DNA of 37,783 bases from Neosynechococcus sphagnicola sy1 (GCF_000775285.1 NZ_JJML01000036.1:1-37783), one strand, 5' to 3'. Numbered from the stretch's first letter, positions 9,105 to 20,002 are shown. The notes: generated by a model from the sequence alone, not told the origin. Translations and numbers: made by a program.

Positions 9105-9826
9105 AAAAACCTCCCACAAGAGTGCCAATAGATTCTCCCGTAACCGCCCGCCGGACATTGCCCGGAACGGAAAGGTCAAAGACAATGATGGGAATATTGT
9201 TGTCCTTACACAGGGCGATCGCCGTACTATCCATCACCTGTAGATCATGGGTGAGCACATGCCCGTAGGTCAAACTTTTATACCGCCTAGCCCCAGGATT
9301 CAAGTGAGGATCGGCATCATAAATCCCATCAACTTTCGTTGCCTTAAAGACAACTTCCGCGGCAATTTCTGCTGCCCGGAGCGCGGCCGTTGTATCGGTG
9401 GTGAAATAGGGATTACCGGAACCGGCCCCAAAAATCACCACTCGCCCCTTTTCCAGGTGGCGAATCGCACGACGGCGAATATAGGGTTCGGCAATTTGCT
9501 GCATCGCGATCGCCGTTTGAACCCGTGTGGGCACCCCAATTTGTTCCAGGGCATCTTGGAGGGTCATGGCATTCATGACCGTTGCCAGCATCCCGATGTA
9601 GTCAGCGGTGGAGCGATCCATGACCCCCCCGCTGACCCCCCCGCAACCCCCGCGAAAAAATATTGCCACCCCCGACCACGATCGCGACTTGAATTCCCGT
9701 GGCAATGACTTCGGCAATCTCTTGAGCTATTGCCTGTACCATGGCAGGGTCAATCCCATAGGTGAGACTTCCCATTAAAGCTTCCCCACTCAGCTTCAGC
9801 AGAATGCGGCGGTAAGTTATCCCCAT
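9091..9826 (-). CDS. pyrH: UMP kinase PyrH, split by a +1 at a homopolymer
   Basis: UMP kinase phosphorylates UMP to UDP and is essential in most bacteria. The N-terminal part ([19 protein letters not shown] to VVGGGNIF) and the remainder (FRGG... [18 protein letters not shown] ... [14 protein letters not shown] ... [11 protein letters not shown]) lie in different frames. Dropping one base from the A6 run at 9655-9660 (T6 on the coding strand) restores GGGNIFRGG and gives a 244-residue protein of normal length. The region after it is rich in G7 runs, another source of error. Because the gene is essential and both halves are fully conserved, a sequence error is likelier than loss. It is followed by frr with a 14-base overlap. 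Confidence 0.93.
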
Positions 9827-9929
9827 GCAACCCTATTATTTAATCAACATTGTCCCCCACCTAAGATACCAGCAGAGATGGCCAAAGTAACACCAATGGG
9901 GGGGAGAAAATTCATTCAGAGGTAGGATG

Positions 9930-10467
9930 TCACGAGCGCCATTTGATGGAACAGCCCACCGCAGATGCTTCTAAGGTCTGGATGGGTTCCTGTTTTAGCA
10001 GTTGGGCGATCGCCTGTTGCAGATAGGGGGTGGCTACCTCCGAAGACGGGGAGGGTTGGTCATCAATTGCCCCCCGGTAACGCAAAATGCCCTGAGGATC
10101 TACCAGAAACGCTTCTGGGGGTTTTTCCTGCCCCCAAACTCCGAGCCACCTCTTGGGTGACATCCCGGAGGTAAGGGAAATTAAGTTGATGGTTACTGGC
10201 AAAGGTCTTCATGCTGTCAAAGCTATCTTCGGGATAGCGATCGGCATCGTTGGCATTGATGCCAATTAAGGTACAACCCTGATCTTGGAAAGTTTCTTGT
10301 AGTTGCTTGAGCCGATCCAGATAGCCCTTAACGTAGGGGCAATGGTTACACATGACAATGATGGCAACTGCTTGAAACCGCTCCAGGTAGCGAGCCAAGT
10401 GATGCACGTTACCATCGATTCCCGGTAATTCAAAATCTGGAGCATAGTCACCGATTTGCGTACCCAT
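9930..10467 (-). CDS. thioredoxin-fold redoxin (AhpC/TSA-like), frameshifted
   Basis: Predicted thiol-disulfide or peroxide-handling protein of the redoxin family, 178 residues after correction. The N-terminal part has GDYAPDFELPGIDG and the CNHCPYVKGY motif with a CxxC-like pair at the end of the first beta strand. The frame breaks at RSLGAGKTP. Removing one base from the G5 run at 10117-10121 joins it to EAFLVDPQGILRYRGAIDD and the family C-terminus GCSIKW. Without correction the protein would lack the second half of the fold. Substrate unknown; cyanobacteria commonly carry this family as a probable peroxiredoxin-like enzyme. Confidence 0.85.
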
Positions 10468-10532
10468 GGGTTCCTAGCCTCCGCTCCGGCAGGTTGATAC
10501 AGTTGCCAGAATATCAGAACGGGGACTTGGTG

Positions 10533-12335
<1,803 letters not shown>

Positions 12336-12346
<11 letters not shown>

Positions 12347-13278
12347 AGTCGGTTGGCGGTATCGGCAGCACCTGACCCAGGGCTAGTTTGGCGGCTCCCA
12401 CCATCCCCGCCTGGTTGCCCAGTTTGGCCTTGAGCAACTGTAACCCCGCCCGCGAACTGGGTAGAACTCGTCTCTCAATTTCTGCTTGGGTTGCTGGCAG
12501 GAAAAAAATCCGCACTAGCACACACCCCACCACCAATGACGATGGCTTCTGGGGTGAGCACATAGATCAAACTCGAGAGGCCAATGCCCAAATCTCGCCC
12601 ATAGCTTTGCCAAAACTCAAGGGCGGATGGATCGCCTGCGATCGCCTGCTTCCCCAGGACATCCGGTGCCAAACCTGTACGGCGATGGATTGCCTGGATG
12701 GACAGATGCTGTTCTAAGGAACCCTGATTGCCACTATTGCAGGGAGGACCTTCGGGATTTAGGGTAATCAACCCCAATTCCCCAGCGGCTCCCTCCGCCC
12801 CCACAAACAGATCGCCATTGATAATCACCGCACCCCCTACTCCGGTTCCCAAGGTGAGCAAAATTAGGTGGCGAAACTGCTGCCCAGCTCCCAACCACGC
12901 TTCTCCCAGTCCGGCACAGTTGGCATCGTTCGCCAAGATCGTAGGTCTGCCCGTTCGGGTCTCTAGCCAGTCTGCCAGGGGAACATCTTGCCAACCACAA
13001 AGATTGATGGCGACTCGGGCAATGCGACCCGCTGCGTCGGCAGGACCAGGGGTTCCGACCCCGATCGCTCCACAGACTTGATGGGGATCAAGGTCGGAGA
13101 TCGCAGCCACCAGGGTTTCCAGAACCCGCTTCGGTGTAGCTGGCTGAGGGGTTGGGACGCTGAGGGATTGCAGGCAGGCTCCAGTAACCGTGAAACGCCC
13201 CAGTTTAATGGCAGTTCCTCCCAGATCAATTCCCATCACTTGGGGAGATGGATGCCGAGTCGCAGTGGATGGGCTCAT
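12336..13278 (-). CDS. ROK-family sugar kinase (glucokinase-like), frameshifted
   Basis: ROK proteins phosphorylate glucose or related sugars, or act as repressors. The N-terminus has the ATP-binding motif MGIDLGGTAIKLG without a helix-turn-helix, so a kinase is indicated. Further motifs are GTPGPADAAG, NDANCAGLGEAWLG, LTLGTGVGGAVIINGD, and GAAGELG followed by a CNSGNQGSLEQ segment that replaces the usual zinc-binding CxCG pattern. The frame breaks at VCASADFF. Removing one A from the A7 run at 12502-12508 restores ADFFLPATQAEIERRV and the C-terminus LGNQAGMVGAAKLAL, giving 313 residues. Preferred substrate cannot be told. It is followed by the overlapping TPR gene. Confidence 0.87.
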
Positions 13279-13287
13279 AACGCTACC

Positions 13288-14034
13288 TCAGCCCTTGATC
13301 CGTTCTGGCATCCGAGTTTGGGTTTGGGTATGAACCGCCGGGGGGGTGGGTCGCCCAGGGTTTGTCGTTGTCCCGTCTTCCCGCTGTTCCCGCCGGGAAG
13401 GCGGCGGTTCCGGTTGCAACTGTTGCCGTCCGTTGCGAATCACCCGCATCATTTCCCCCAGTTGTTGTTCCATGCTTTTGAGGACGCGATCGGCGTAGAC
13501 ATCAGCCTCATGCTGGATGTCGTGACATTCTGAGATCGCCAGTCGTCGCATTTCTTCCAGCTCTTGCTGAGCCTGACGATGCATCCGCTCAATCTCAGCC
13601 ATGGTGTGTGTCTGAGCGGCCTCACATTCTTGCTGCACCCGCTGGCGAATTTGCCGCGCTTCCTGCTCTGCCTGCTGAATAATCCCGATCTCATCAAGAA
13701 TTTGCGCTGCCTGCCGTTCCGCTTGGTCGATTCGTTCCTGGGCATAGTGCTCGGCTTGGGACAGCAGTTCATCCTTGCGCCGCACCATCTCTTCGGCTTC
13801 GTGGAAGGCAGCGGGCAAACTCAGACGAATCAAATCCACTTGATCGAGAATATGCTCTTCATCCACCAAGGTACGGCCACTGAAGGGGAGCCGGGGACTA
13901 TCTAAAATCATCTCCTCCAGCTTGTTGAGTTCGCGCTGAACATCAAGAGCCTCCGCTGGATGTTGCAGGGGAACAGAGCGAGAATTGAGATGATCCCGTT
14001 TCGGGGTAAGGCTAGAGGAGTCAGGACGCAACAT
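13288..14034 (-). CDS. long coiled-coil protein (DivIVA/ATP-synthase-b-like)
   Basis: A 248-residue protein, mostly one long amphipathic coiled coil (about 50-210) rich in Glu, Gln, Arg and Ala, with ends that are Pro/Ser/Thr rich. Heptad-like runs such as [18 protein letters not shown] and [20 protein letters not shown] are clear. It has no signal peptide or membrane span. Similar proteins beside coaD in cyanobacteria are annotated as hypothetical or DivIVA-like; a role in cell shape or division is possible but unproven. Its start overlaps the end of coaD by 14 bases, so they are probably coupled. Confidence 0.75.
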   Translation of the reverse strand: MLRPDSSSLTPKRDHLNSRSVPLQHPAEALDVQRELNKLEEMILDSPRLPFSGRTLVDEEHILDQVDLIRLSLPAAFHEAEEMVRRKDELLSQAEHYAQERIDQAERQAAQILDEIGIIQQAEQEARQIRQRVQQECEAAQTHTMAEIERMHRQAQQELEEMRRLAISECHDIQHEADVYADRVLKSMEQQLGEMMRVIRNGRQQLQPEPPPSRREQREDGTTTNPGRPTPPAVHTQTQTRMPERIKG

Positions 14035-14506
14035 TTTTAAAGACGCGATAGATATCTACAGCAACGTGTTGAGGAACCAGGTGATCAACGGAGCCACCAA
14101 ATCGGGCAATCTCCTTGACCAAACTACTACTTAAAAAACTGTACTCATTGGAGGTTGCTAAGAACACCGTCTCAATCTGGCCTGAAAGTGTCTTATTAAC
14201 ATGGGCCATTTGCAGTTCTTTCTCAAAATCAGAGAGTACCCGCAGCCCTCGGAGGAGAACCGTTGCCTGCTGCATCTTGGCATAGGTAACGGTTAAGCCA
14301 TCGAAGCTATCAACCTTGACCCCACTCAGGTGACGGGTGGAGTGTTGAATCTGTGTCAGACGTTCCTCGACGGTAAACAGGGGGGCTTTATTAGGATTCC
14401 GGAGCACAGCCACAATCACCTGCTCAAAGAGCTGACAGCCACGGTCAATAATGTCGAGGTGTCCTAAGGTAATGGGGTCGAAGCTACCAGGGTAAATGGC
14501 AATCAC
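14021..14506 (-). CDS. coaD: phosphopantetheine adenylyltransferase
   Basis: CoaD transfers AMP from ATP to 4'-phosphopantetheine in coenzyme A synthesis. The 161-residue protein carries the nucleotidyltransferase HxGH-type motif in [16 protein letters not shown], the RNPNKAPLF segment, [18 protein letters not shown] for phosphopantetheine binding and [15 protein letters not shown], which corresponds to the ISSTxxR-type motif. The start is a GTG at 14506; no ATG fits the family N-terminus. A perfect -10-like TATAAT is about 90 bases upstream on this strand, and a 14-base tandem repeat lies just before the start. Confidence 0.96.
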   Translation of the reverse strand: MIAIYPGSFDPITLGHLDIIDRGCQLFEQVIVAVLRNPNKAPLFTVEERLTQIQHSTRHLSGVKVDSFDGLTVTYAKMQQATVLLRGLRVLSDFEKELQMAHVNKTLSGQIETVFLATSNEYSFLSSSLVKEIARFGGSVDHLVPQHVAVDIYRVFKNVAS

Positions 14507-14518
14507 AGGCGGAGATCG

Positions 14519-14546
14519 CAGTTAGGACAACACAGTTAGGACAACA
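14519..14546. repeat. 14-bp tandem direct repeat in the coaD leader
   Basis: CAGTTAGGACAACA occurs twice with no spacer (14519-14532 and 14533-14546), beginning 13 bases upstream of the coaD GTG. It lies in the predicted untranslated leader. Function unknown; it may be a slippage duplication. Confidence 0.9.
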
Positions 14547-14594
14547 TAGGAACTACAGCACAAAGCCCCCTGGGTTTGAACTGAAGTGGTAGGT

Positions 14595-14600
14595 ATTATA
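14595..14600 (-). promoter_or_regulatory. candidate -10 element for coaD
   Basis: TATAAT on the minus strand, a perfect -10 consensus, about 90 bases upstream of the coaD GTG in an intergenic stretch. No good TTGACA-like -35 lies 16-18 bases upstream, so this is a partial match only. Confidence 0.35.
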
Positions 14601-14777
14601 GCCTTAATGCTTTGGAAAGTTTAGTCATGGGTTTAGCAGCAATGGCAAGATCCTGCGTAGATCCTCTGAGATATCTGGGGTGATTTATGCAAATTTATTT
14701 AAAGCACTCGGTCATTGTGTCGTAAAAATCCCGGTCGGACTGCTAAAGACGACACTCCCCAGTCAGTCCTTCAGACC

Positions 14778-15515
14778 TTATAGCTGGCAGTGATTGATCC
14801 CAGGTAACCCCAGCGGAGTCTCACGAGCCTGGAAACGACCCAATAGGCCATAGCTCACTAAGCCGACATACTCGCGCAGCACCAGCAGGGAGGACAGGGA
14901 TCGGTGGGTTGGGAAGGGACTGGGGTGGGGAATCACCTGAAAGCCAAAACTTACAAAGGTCAGGTAGGATCGCAGCATGTGGGGGGCATCGGTAATCAAC
15001 ACTATGTGATAGATTTCCTGGGGTTGGAGCAGTGCTGCCGTATAGCGGGCATTTTCTTCGGTGGTACGGGAGCAGTATTCCCCCGAGAGCTGTTGGACGG
15101 GAACGCCTGCTGTCTGTAAATCCGTGATCATTTTGGGCGCATCCCCCGCCCCACTGACAAAAATTTCCGGGGCACGATGGGCCTGCCAAAGTTGGACACT
15201 GGTTTGGATGCGTGACGGGCGCAAGACCTCCCCTCGCCCCAGAACTACAATCGCATCCGCCGGGGCTCCGGTGTCAAAGGGCACGAATTGGGCCAGTAAC
15301 CAGTTTGCCAGGGTGGCTGTGGGGGTAGCGATGGCCAGCAGATAAAACAACAGGGCGATCGCGGCGGGTCGGCTGAGATAGATTTGTAAAGGACGCGATC
15401 GCAGCAACCAGGGTAACCCCATCAGCACCAAGAGCGGCGGCACAATTAACCAGGGATGGGTGAGTCCATGAAACAGCCTCCAGGTGACATCAGTCCACTG
15501 CATCTTGTTCGTCAT
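14778..15515 (-). CDS. YdcF/SanA-like membrane protein (DUF218)
   Basis: A 245-residue protein with two N-terminal membrane spans (LIVPPLLVLMGLPWLL and PAAIALLFYLLAIATPTATL) and a DUF218/YdcF domain marked by ADAIVVLGRGEVLRPSR, IFVSGAGDAPKM, EENARYTAAL and IVLITDAPHMLRSYL. Family members such as SanA and ElyC affect envelope integrity in enterobacteria; the reaction is not established. The start overlaps the 3' end of gvpG by 26 bases (ATG 15515, alternative ATG 15503), so it is translated with the gas vesicle operon, though a role in vesicles is only suggested by position. Confidence 0.85.
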   Translation of the reverse strand: MTNKMQWTDVTWRLFHGLTHPWLIVPPLLVLMGLPWLLRSRPLQIYLSRPAAIALLFYLLAIATPTATLANWLLAQFVPFDTGAPADAIVVLGRGEVLRPSRIQTSVQLWQAHRAPEIFVSGAGDAPKMITDLQTAGVPVQQLSGEYCSRTTEENARYTAALLQPQEIYHIVLITDAPHMLRSYLTFVSFGFQVIPHPSPFPTHRSLSSLLVLREYVGLVSYGLLGRFQARETPLGLPGINHCQL

Positions 15516-15756
15516 CCTCAGCGAGGGCCGCTGCCTTTGCCTGTTGCGCTAGGTCTTCAATGGCCAGTAATAAGGCTTCTTCCTGATCGATAAAATCTGC
15601 TTCTGGAATCTCCCCCATGTCATAGGCCAGTTGCAGGGCTAACAGCCGCTTATGGAGGTTCTCGGTCTCATCCAGCTCGGTATTCACCCGTTCTTGAATT
15701 TGTTCGCCGATCCAGGCAATGCCAAAAATTGGGGCGAACAGTAAACGTAACACCAT
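15490..15756 (-). CDS. gvpG: gas vesicle protein GvpG
   Basis: Small accessory protein of gas vesicle assembly, 88 residues. The ATG at 15756 is preferred: the TTG at 15768 would overlap gvpF. Signature segments are MVLRLLFAPIFGIAWIGEQI, LDETENLHKRLLALQLAYDMGEIPEADF and an acidic tail. In haloarchaea GvpG belongs to the F-M accessory set needed for vesicle formation and interacts with GvpF-type proteins. It starts 8 bases after gvpF, in the standard F-G order, and its stop lies within the start of the YdcF-like gene. Confidence 0.93.
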   Translation of the reverse strand: MVLRLLFAPIFGIAWIGEQIQERVNTELDETENLHKRLLALQLAYDMGEIPEADFIDQEEALLLAIEDLAQQAKAAALAEDDEQDAVD

Positions 15757-15764
15757 AAGAAACC

Positions 15765-16508
15765 TCAACGAAGTTGGGTTAACTGGGCAAAGTTGTAGGG
15801 AGCTGTAAAGTTGTTGTAGCGAATCCGCAGGCGCTGCTCAAACTGCTGATCCAAGGCTTCTACGCGATCGCTGAATTCGGATTCTAACTCCCAGGGGATA
15901 AGGTAGGCAGCGTTATAAATCATGGCATCCGTGAGCGGGTCATTTTCAACGGTTTCCACCGCCAGGGGATTGAGGGCAGTGGCAAAGGCATCGATAATCG
16001 TTTGCTGACGATTTTGTAACAATTTCTCCAGGGTTTGGCCAATCGAGATCACCTGATCCATACTCAACGGTTGATCCAGGAGTTGATCTCGTTCTGCTTT
16101 GAGATTGGGATTCTCTTGGAGCAGGGTTTGCAGTTCCTGGTCTCGATCCCAGAACAGTTTCACCCCCACCTCTCGTTGGCCGTCCAGCTTGACAAATAAC
16201 TCCGACAGACTTTGACCGTGGGGAAGAATTAACTGCTGGATCACCGTTTGCCAGTCTTCAATGATCAAGCCAAATTGCAGTGGGAGTAAGGTGCGATACC
16301 CTGCCTGCATCGCCTGCTCCAAGACTTTTTCATGCCCCAAGAGATGACGACGACTCGCCAAGTATCGCTCCTGCTGCGCCTCTGAGTAGAGAAACACAAA
16401 TGGTTCGATCCCGTGGGACAACACGGGCTGCTGGTCTAGACCCAGGAGGGAGAGATCCTGTGGACCAGGAGCCGGAAAAATCCCGTAGAGATAAAGGCCA
16501 TAGCCCAT
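15765..16508 (-). CDS. gvpF: gas vesicle protein GvpF/GvpL
   Basis: A 247-residue member of the GvpF/GvpL family, which has two alpha/beta domains and is thought to help nucleate or cap the growing vesicle. It begins MGYGLYLYGIFPAPGP, carries the characteristic PLQFGLIIEDWQTV segment in the first domain, a helical middle with VKLFWDRDQELQTL, and the C-terminal segment NPLTDAMIYNAAYLIP-like (NDPLTDAMIYNAAYLIP) followed by LRIRYNNFTAPYNFAQL. It lies between gvpK and gvpG in the typical cyanobacterial order. F and L are paralogues; with only one copy visible the F name is by position. Confidence 0.93.
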   Translation of the reverse strand: MGYGLYLYGIFPAPGPQDLSLLGLDQQPVLSHGIEPFVFLYSEAQQERYLASRRHLLGHEKVLEQAMQAGYRTLLPLQFGLIIEDWQTVIQQLILPHGQSLSELFVKLDGQREVGVKLFWDRDQELQTLLQENPNLKAERDQLLDQPLSMDQVISIGQTLEKLLQNRQQTIIDAFATALNPLAVETVENDPLTDAMIYNAAYLIPWELESEFSDRVEALDQQFEQRLRIRYNNFTAPYNFAQLTQLR

Positions 16509-16539
16509 AGCTGGATCACAATTGAGAAAGAGCCATCAC

Positions 16540-17058
16540 TCAGAGGGGTTGGGTGGTTAAGACCACCTGCAATCGGGCATGAATCAAGCTGATTTCAGCC
16601 AGCCCTAGGTCTATGCTACCTTCCAAAACCACTCCGGTGTTGAGCAGTCGATCCAACAATTCCAGAATGGTGGGGCTGTGGGAGTGCTCCCCAGGATAAT
16701 AACCGCCAGATTTGGGCAGAAGAGTGCCGACCTCCCCAAGCTCAATATTTAAATCAGCTGGGTCAATTTTAAATACGGCGCACAGATCTAGCACTTGGGC
16801 TTCTAACCGCTGCAAGCTCTCTGCGGCTCGATTCAATTCTGTATCAGTAAGGGCACCTGACTCCATGCGACGGATCACCTGTGCCTCCATCAGTTGCCGC
16901 AACAGTTCCACAACGGTCAAGAGTAAGGGAGCCAGACCCGCATCTGGATTTGACTTGGGAGTAACTGCAATGCTCGGCGGGCGGTCTAGCTGCTGAGGAG
17001 TAGTGACTCCCATGACCATCACGGACTGGGATGGTTCAGGAGAGAACGCAGAGTTCAT
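16540..17058 (-). CDS. gvpK: gas vesicle protein GvpK
   Basis: A 172-residue GvpK, a minor protein required for vesicle assembly. The conserved core runs from DAGLAPLLLTVVELLRQLM through AQVIRRMESGALTDTELN and QVLDLCAVFKIDPADLNIEL to the C-terminal LELLDRLLNTGVVLEGSIDL, which resembles the GvpA-type amphipathic segment. The first 40 residues are a variable Ser/Pro/Thr-rich leader. It starts at the ATG at 17058, 14 bases after the small basic ORF, and precedes gvpF by 31 bases. Confidence 0.95.
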   Translation of the reverse strand: MNSAFSPEPSQSVMVMGVTTPQQLDRPPSIAVTPKSNPDAGLAPLLLTVVELLRQLMEAQVIRRMESGALTDTELNRAAESLQRLEAQVLDLCAVFKIDPADLNIELGEVGTLLPKSGGYYPGEHSHSPTILELLDRLLNTGVVLEGSIDLGLAEISLIHARLQVVLTTQPL

Positions 17059-17072
17059 GGGGCAGAAGACTC

Positions 17073-17273
17073 TCAGTGCAGAAGGATTCTACTACTGTAC
17101 AAGCGATTCAACCAACGGCGGCGGGCACGACTGGCGAGGAGTTGGGCATATCCAGTCGCCATGCGAGCTTTGTCACTGGCTTTGTAGCTCAAGCCAGTGA
17201 CAACCCGCCCCGAGCGAAAGCTGGGAATGGTACGACTGGTGGCAATTTGCTTGATGGTTTTGATCGCAATCAT
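17073..17273 (-). CDS. small basic ORF between gvpJ and gvpK
   Basis: A 66-residue basic protein I do not recognise, starting at an ATG with GAGG about 9-10 bases upstream. It is rich in Arg, Lys and Ser (FRSGRVVTGLSYKASDKARM, LLASRARRRWLNRLY) and lacks membrane spans or known motifs. It fills the only gap in the gvp run, in the same direction, with 37 bases to gvpJ and 14 to gvpK. Nostoc-type clusters have an ORF called gvpX at this place; whether this is its homologue cannot be judged from sequence alone. A longer frame to 17342 would overlap gvpJ and is less likely. Confidence 0.55.
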   Translation of the reverse strand: MIAIKTIKQIATSRTIPSFRSGRVVTGLSYKASDKARMATGYAQLLASRARRRWLNRLYSSRILLH

Positions 17274-17310
17274 TGCACACGTCCTCGCAAGCAGTGGGTT
17301 GTTTGAGGTT

Positions 17311-17733
17311 TTAGGTCGAGGGCGGCAGCTCTGCTCCCCCATGGGGCAGAACCGCAGGGGTAGGTGGGGTAGCTAGGGCGTGCAGTTCTCGTACTTGGGC
17401 TTCTAAACTTTGAATCCGTTCCTGAAGTTGTTGATTGGTTTCTGTGAGGGTGCGAGCCTGACTACTGAGATAGGGGTCGCTTTCCCACCAGTTAATGCCA
17501 ATTTCTCGGGCCTTATCAACGGAGGAGATCAAGAGCCGAATGCGGATATTCAGCAGTTCTGTGGAGCCAACGGATACGGAAATATCCCCAGCAATGACAA
17601 TGCCTTTGTCGAGCACTCGCTCCAGAATATCCGCCAGGGTAGAACCTTGGGTAGACATGGGAATGGTTTTCTGAGCATCGCGAAAGCTACGCTGAGGATT
17701 ACCGGTGTCAGCGCCAAGGGGGGATGGGGTCAC
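17311..17733 (-). CDS. gvpJ: gas vesicle protein GvpJ
   Basis: GvpA-related minor structural protein thought to initiate or shape the conical tip. The GvpA-like core [20 protein letters not shown] through [19 protein letters not shown] is followed by [13 protein letters not shown], the cyanobacterial GvpJ signature, and a coiled coil ([19 protein letters not shown]) with a Pro-rich tail. The start is a GTG at 17733 that overlaps the gvpN stop as GTGA, giving 140 residues; an ATG at 17658 would start right before the conserved core and is an alternative. The core is more polar than GvpA. Confidence 0.95.
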   Translation of the reverse strand: MTPSPLGADTGNPQRSFRDAQKTIPMSTQGSTLADILERVLDKGIVIAGDISVSVGSTELLNIRIRLLISSVDKAREIGINWWESDPYLSSQARTLTETNQQLQERIQSLEAQVRELHALATPPTPAVLPHGGAELPPST

Positions 17734-18875
17734 AGTTGGTTATCCTTGGGTACCACGGCAATGAGATCGCCTGATCGCATTAAAATTCCCTGGGCAACCA
17801 GCGATCGCAGTGCCTCCACGGCTTGCAGGCGATTAATCTGGAGACGCTGCTCAATCTCCGCCAGGGATGCACCCCCAGATTGACAGAGATAGGTATAAAC
17901 CTCGGATACAAAGGCAGTGGCACCGTTGCCTGACAACACATCCCTTGTGGGTAGCTCTACCATCGCCGCTGTTGGAGGCAGTGGTTCTTCTGCCAAGAAC
18001 AGCCCATTCATGATTTCCCATAGAACGGCTGTGGCTTCTGGCAAGGGTCGTCGGGTGCGGGAAAACAGAATATCTCCACAGGTGTCACGAAAGTCAGGAT
18101 GTTCAGGTGCTACCGGAATTTCATGCCCCTGGCAAATTTTGGCAATCATTAAGCAAGAACGCAATCCTGAGGCCAGATCGGCTTCGGTACGGGCACGGAA
18201 GGCTTTCACCAGTGCGACTATCACCTGAGCATCACTGCGGTTAATCCCGATTTTCTGAACCAAGATTTCTTGCTGGGTCAGTTCATCCGGCTCCGGTACA
18301 TTGATGGTAATCAGCCGATCCATCAGTGCATCCTGGGTGTCATGAACGCCGCAGTATTCCTCTGGATTGGAGGTAAAGATGGCGCGAAACTTGGGATGAA
18401 CCCGCACATATTCCATGCGGTTGGAACTGGGGGGTAGGGCTAAGAGCTTTTCCTCTAGGGCAGACAACAGCACATTGTTGACTTCTGGGCGTGATCGATT
18501 GAATTCGTCATAAACCAGGGTAAATCCTTCCCGACAGGCCAAGGTCAAGCGAGAGTCCACCCAGTTCTGACGTAGTTCGTCTTCGACCTTGACCACACTA
18601 TGGATATAGTTATCCACAACTTTTTTACGGGTATACCCCGACTGGTTACCAATCAGGTCAGAGGTAGTGAATTCATCGTCCCCAAAGATCAACATGATGG
18701 GCCGACTCAGTAAGTCGGCCAGATGCATGGCTAAGGTGGTTTTACCAGTTCCGGCAGGCCCTCGCAAATGCACCGAAAAACCAGATTGAAGATACCGGAG
18801 GGCGCGGGTAGCAATTCGCTCCACAGCGGGCGTACTCACAAATCCCCCAGGGCGGGCTTGCAGAACAGTAGTCAC
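17730..18875 (-). CDS. gvpN: gas vesicle AAA+ ATPase GvpN
   Basis: MoxR-type AAA+ ATPase needed for vesicle enlargement. The 381-residue protein begins at a GTG (18875) with AGGAGG upstream. It carries Walker [10 protein letters not shown], the [18 protein letters not shown] segment, Walker [21 protein letters not shown], sensor I in [13 protein letters not shown] and the following [13 protein letters not shown]. The C-terminal 70 residues form a predicted winged helix ([22 protein letters not shown] trimmed here to its core) that is typical for cyanobacterial GvpN and absent from shorter forms. It follows gvpC after 81 bases and couples to gvpJ by a 4-base overlap. Confidence 0.97.
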   Translation of the reverse strand: MTTVLQARPGGFVSTPAVERIATRALRYLQSGFSVHLRGPAGTGKTTLAMHLADLLSRPIMLIFGDDEFTTSDLIGNQSGYTRKKVVDNYIHSVVKVEDELRQNWVDSRLTLACREGFTLVYDEFNRSRPEVNNVLLSALEEKLLALPPSSNRMEYVRVHPKFRAIFTSNPEEYCGVHDTQDALMDRLITINVPEPDELTQQEILVQKIGINRSDAQVIVALVKAFRARTEADLASGLRSCLMIAKICQGHEIPVAPEHPDFRDTCGDILFSRTRRPLPEATAVLWEIMNGLFLAEEPLPPTAAMVELPTRDVLSGNGATAFVSEVYTYLCQSGGASLAEIEQRLQINRLQAVEALRSLVAQGILMRSGDLIAVVPKDNQL

Positions 18876-18956
18876 TGGAGCGCATCCTCCTTGATAAACA
18901 CTGGGAACAGAACAACCTTTCAGGACAATGCTATCCCTTTAACTTCAGCGATCGCC

Positions 18957-19917
18957 CTAGGCGCGGGACAGATCTTCGACTAGGTGCTCCACTAAGTCCT
19001 GGGCTCGGCTGGGCATAATGGGAGCCGAGAACAAATCAGCCGCAGACTTGACCAGGATGGGTTTTGACACCACAGGGGTTGGCGCAGGGGGGATGGGGGG
19101 TTGGCACCACCACGGGCGCTGGTTTGACTTCAACCACAGCTGGGGCTGGAGCAACCTCAGGGGTTTCACCCCAGACATGACGATGCAGGGCAATTCGGAA
19201 GTTCGTCAATTCAGCGGCGATCGCCTGGGTATCGGTGAGCCGCTGGGTTTCCAGGGCTGTGAGATAGCTGGCAACCTGGGTACTGAGACCCTCTGAAAAT
19301 GCCGCCAAGTCTGTCAGCAATTGCTGCCGTTGTTGAACCCGTTGCTGGGCATGGTTCTGGAGCAATTGCTGGGTCTGCTGTTGCTGTTTCCGAACCTCAG
19401 CCTGTCGTTGTTGCTGTTCAGCCTGAAATTGTTGCTGAAGCGCTGCCACCGTTGCCTTCAAGGTCAAATGAAACCCTTGGAGATCCGTGGCCAACTGCTG
19501 AGACATTAACTGGCGATCGCTGGCTGTCAGCAGCAAGAATTGGCGAATCCGAGACTGGAGTACTTGCACAAACCCATCTAACTCCTGGGCGACTTCCTGG
19601 GCTTTTAGCTGTCGCTGAGACTGCATAGCGGTGAGGAAATCTTGGGTTACCTGGTGCAGATTCAGGGTAAAGGATTGCAACTGGGCTTTCTGAACTTCGC
19701 GTGCCTGAACTCGGTTGGTAGCCGTAGCCAGGAGAAAGCTGTCAACCTTTGCAGCCAGTTGGGTGCGAAATTGATTCAGATTGTTTTGCAGGTCTTGGGT
19801 CTGTTGCTGACGCGATGCTCTCATCGCAGCCAGCGTTTCTTGAACGTCTTGTTGCCGCTGGACAAGTGCCTGCTGCCGCTGCTGCTTTTGCTGATGCCAT
19901 ACATCTTTGAGAGCCAT
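18957..19917 (-). CDS. gvpC: gas vesicle outer protein GvpC, frameshifted in its tail
   Basis: GvpC lies on the outside of the GvpA ribs and stiffens the shell. The ATG at 19917 (MALKDVWHQQ) has AAGGGGAA upstream. Five to six repeats of about 33 residues, amphipathic and Gln-rich, can be seen (for example DFLTAMQSQRQLKAQEVAQ and QFLLLTASDRQLMSQQLAT), with a Gln-rich insert around residues 165-195. After residue 250 comes a Pro/Val-rich segment (VAPAPAVVEVKPAPVVVPTP) where the frame breaks. Removing one base from either G6 run (19087-19092 or 19095-19100) gives PTPVVSKPILVKSAADLF and ends DLVEHLVEDLSRA at 18957, 319 residues in all. The Pro-rich tail is longer than I expect for GvpC. Confidence 0.87.
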
Positions 19918-19961
19918 ACTCAAAATTCCCCTTGAAACCTTGACGACAAATTCCCTGGAAG

Positions 19962-20002
19962 GACTAGGGGAGTTTGATCTGATCGATTCAACTCCCCCAG
20001 TC
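19962..20002 (-). terminator. hairpin between gvpA and gvpC (attenuator candidate)
   Basis: On the transcribed strand GACTGGGGGAGTT (20002-19990) pairs over 13 bases with AACTCCCCTAGTC (19974-19962), counting one G-U pair. It begins 8 bases after the gvpA stop. There is no T-tract directly after it, so it may be an mRNA-stabilising 3' hairpin or a partial terminator. Either would keep gvpA message above gvpC, matching the very different protein amounts known for vesicles. Confidence 0.65.

Noticed and set aside
9602-9826. Short separate gene encoding only the start of UMP kinase
   Set aside because: It is the N-terminal part of pyrH, joined to the rest by a one-base correction.
12475-13278. 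Complete short ROK kinase ending in ASNPSRN
   Set aside because: The last nine residues after ADFF match no ROK C-terminus, while the other frame continues the family sequence exactly.
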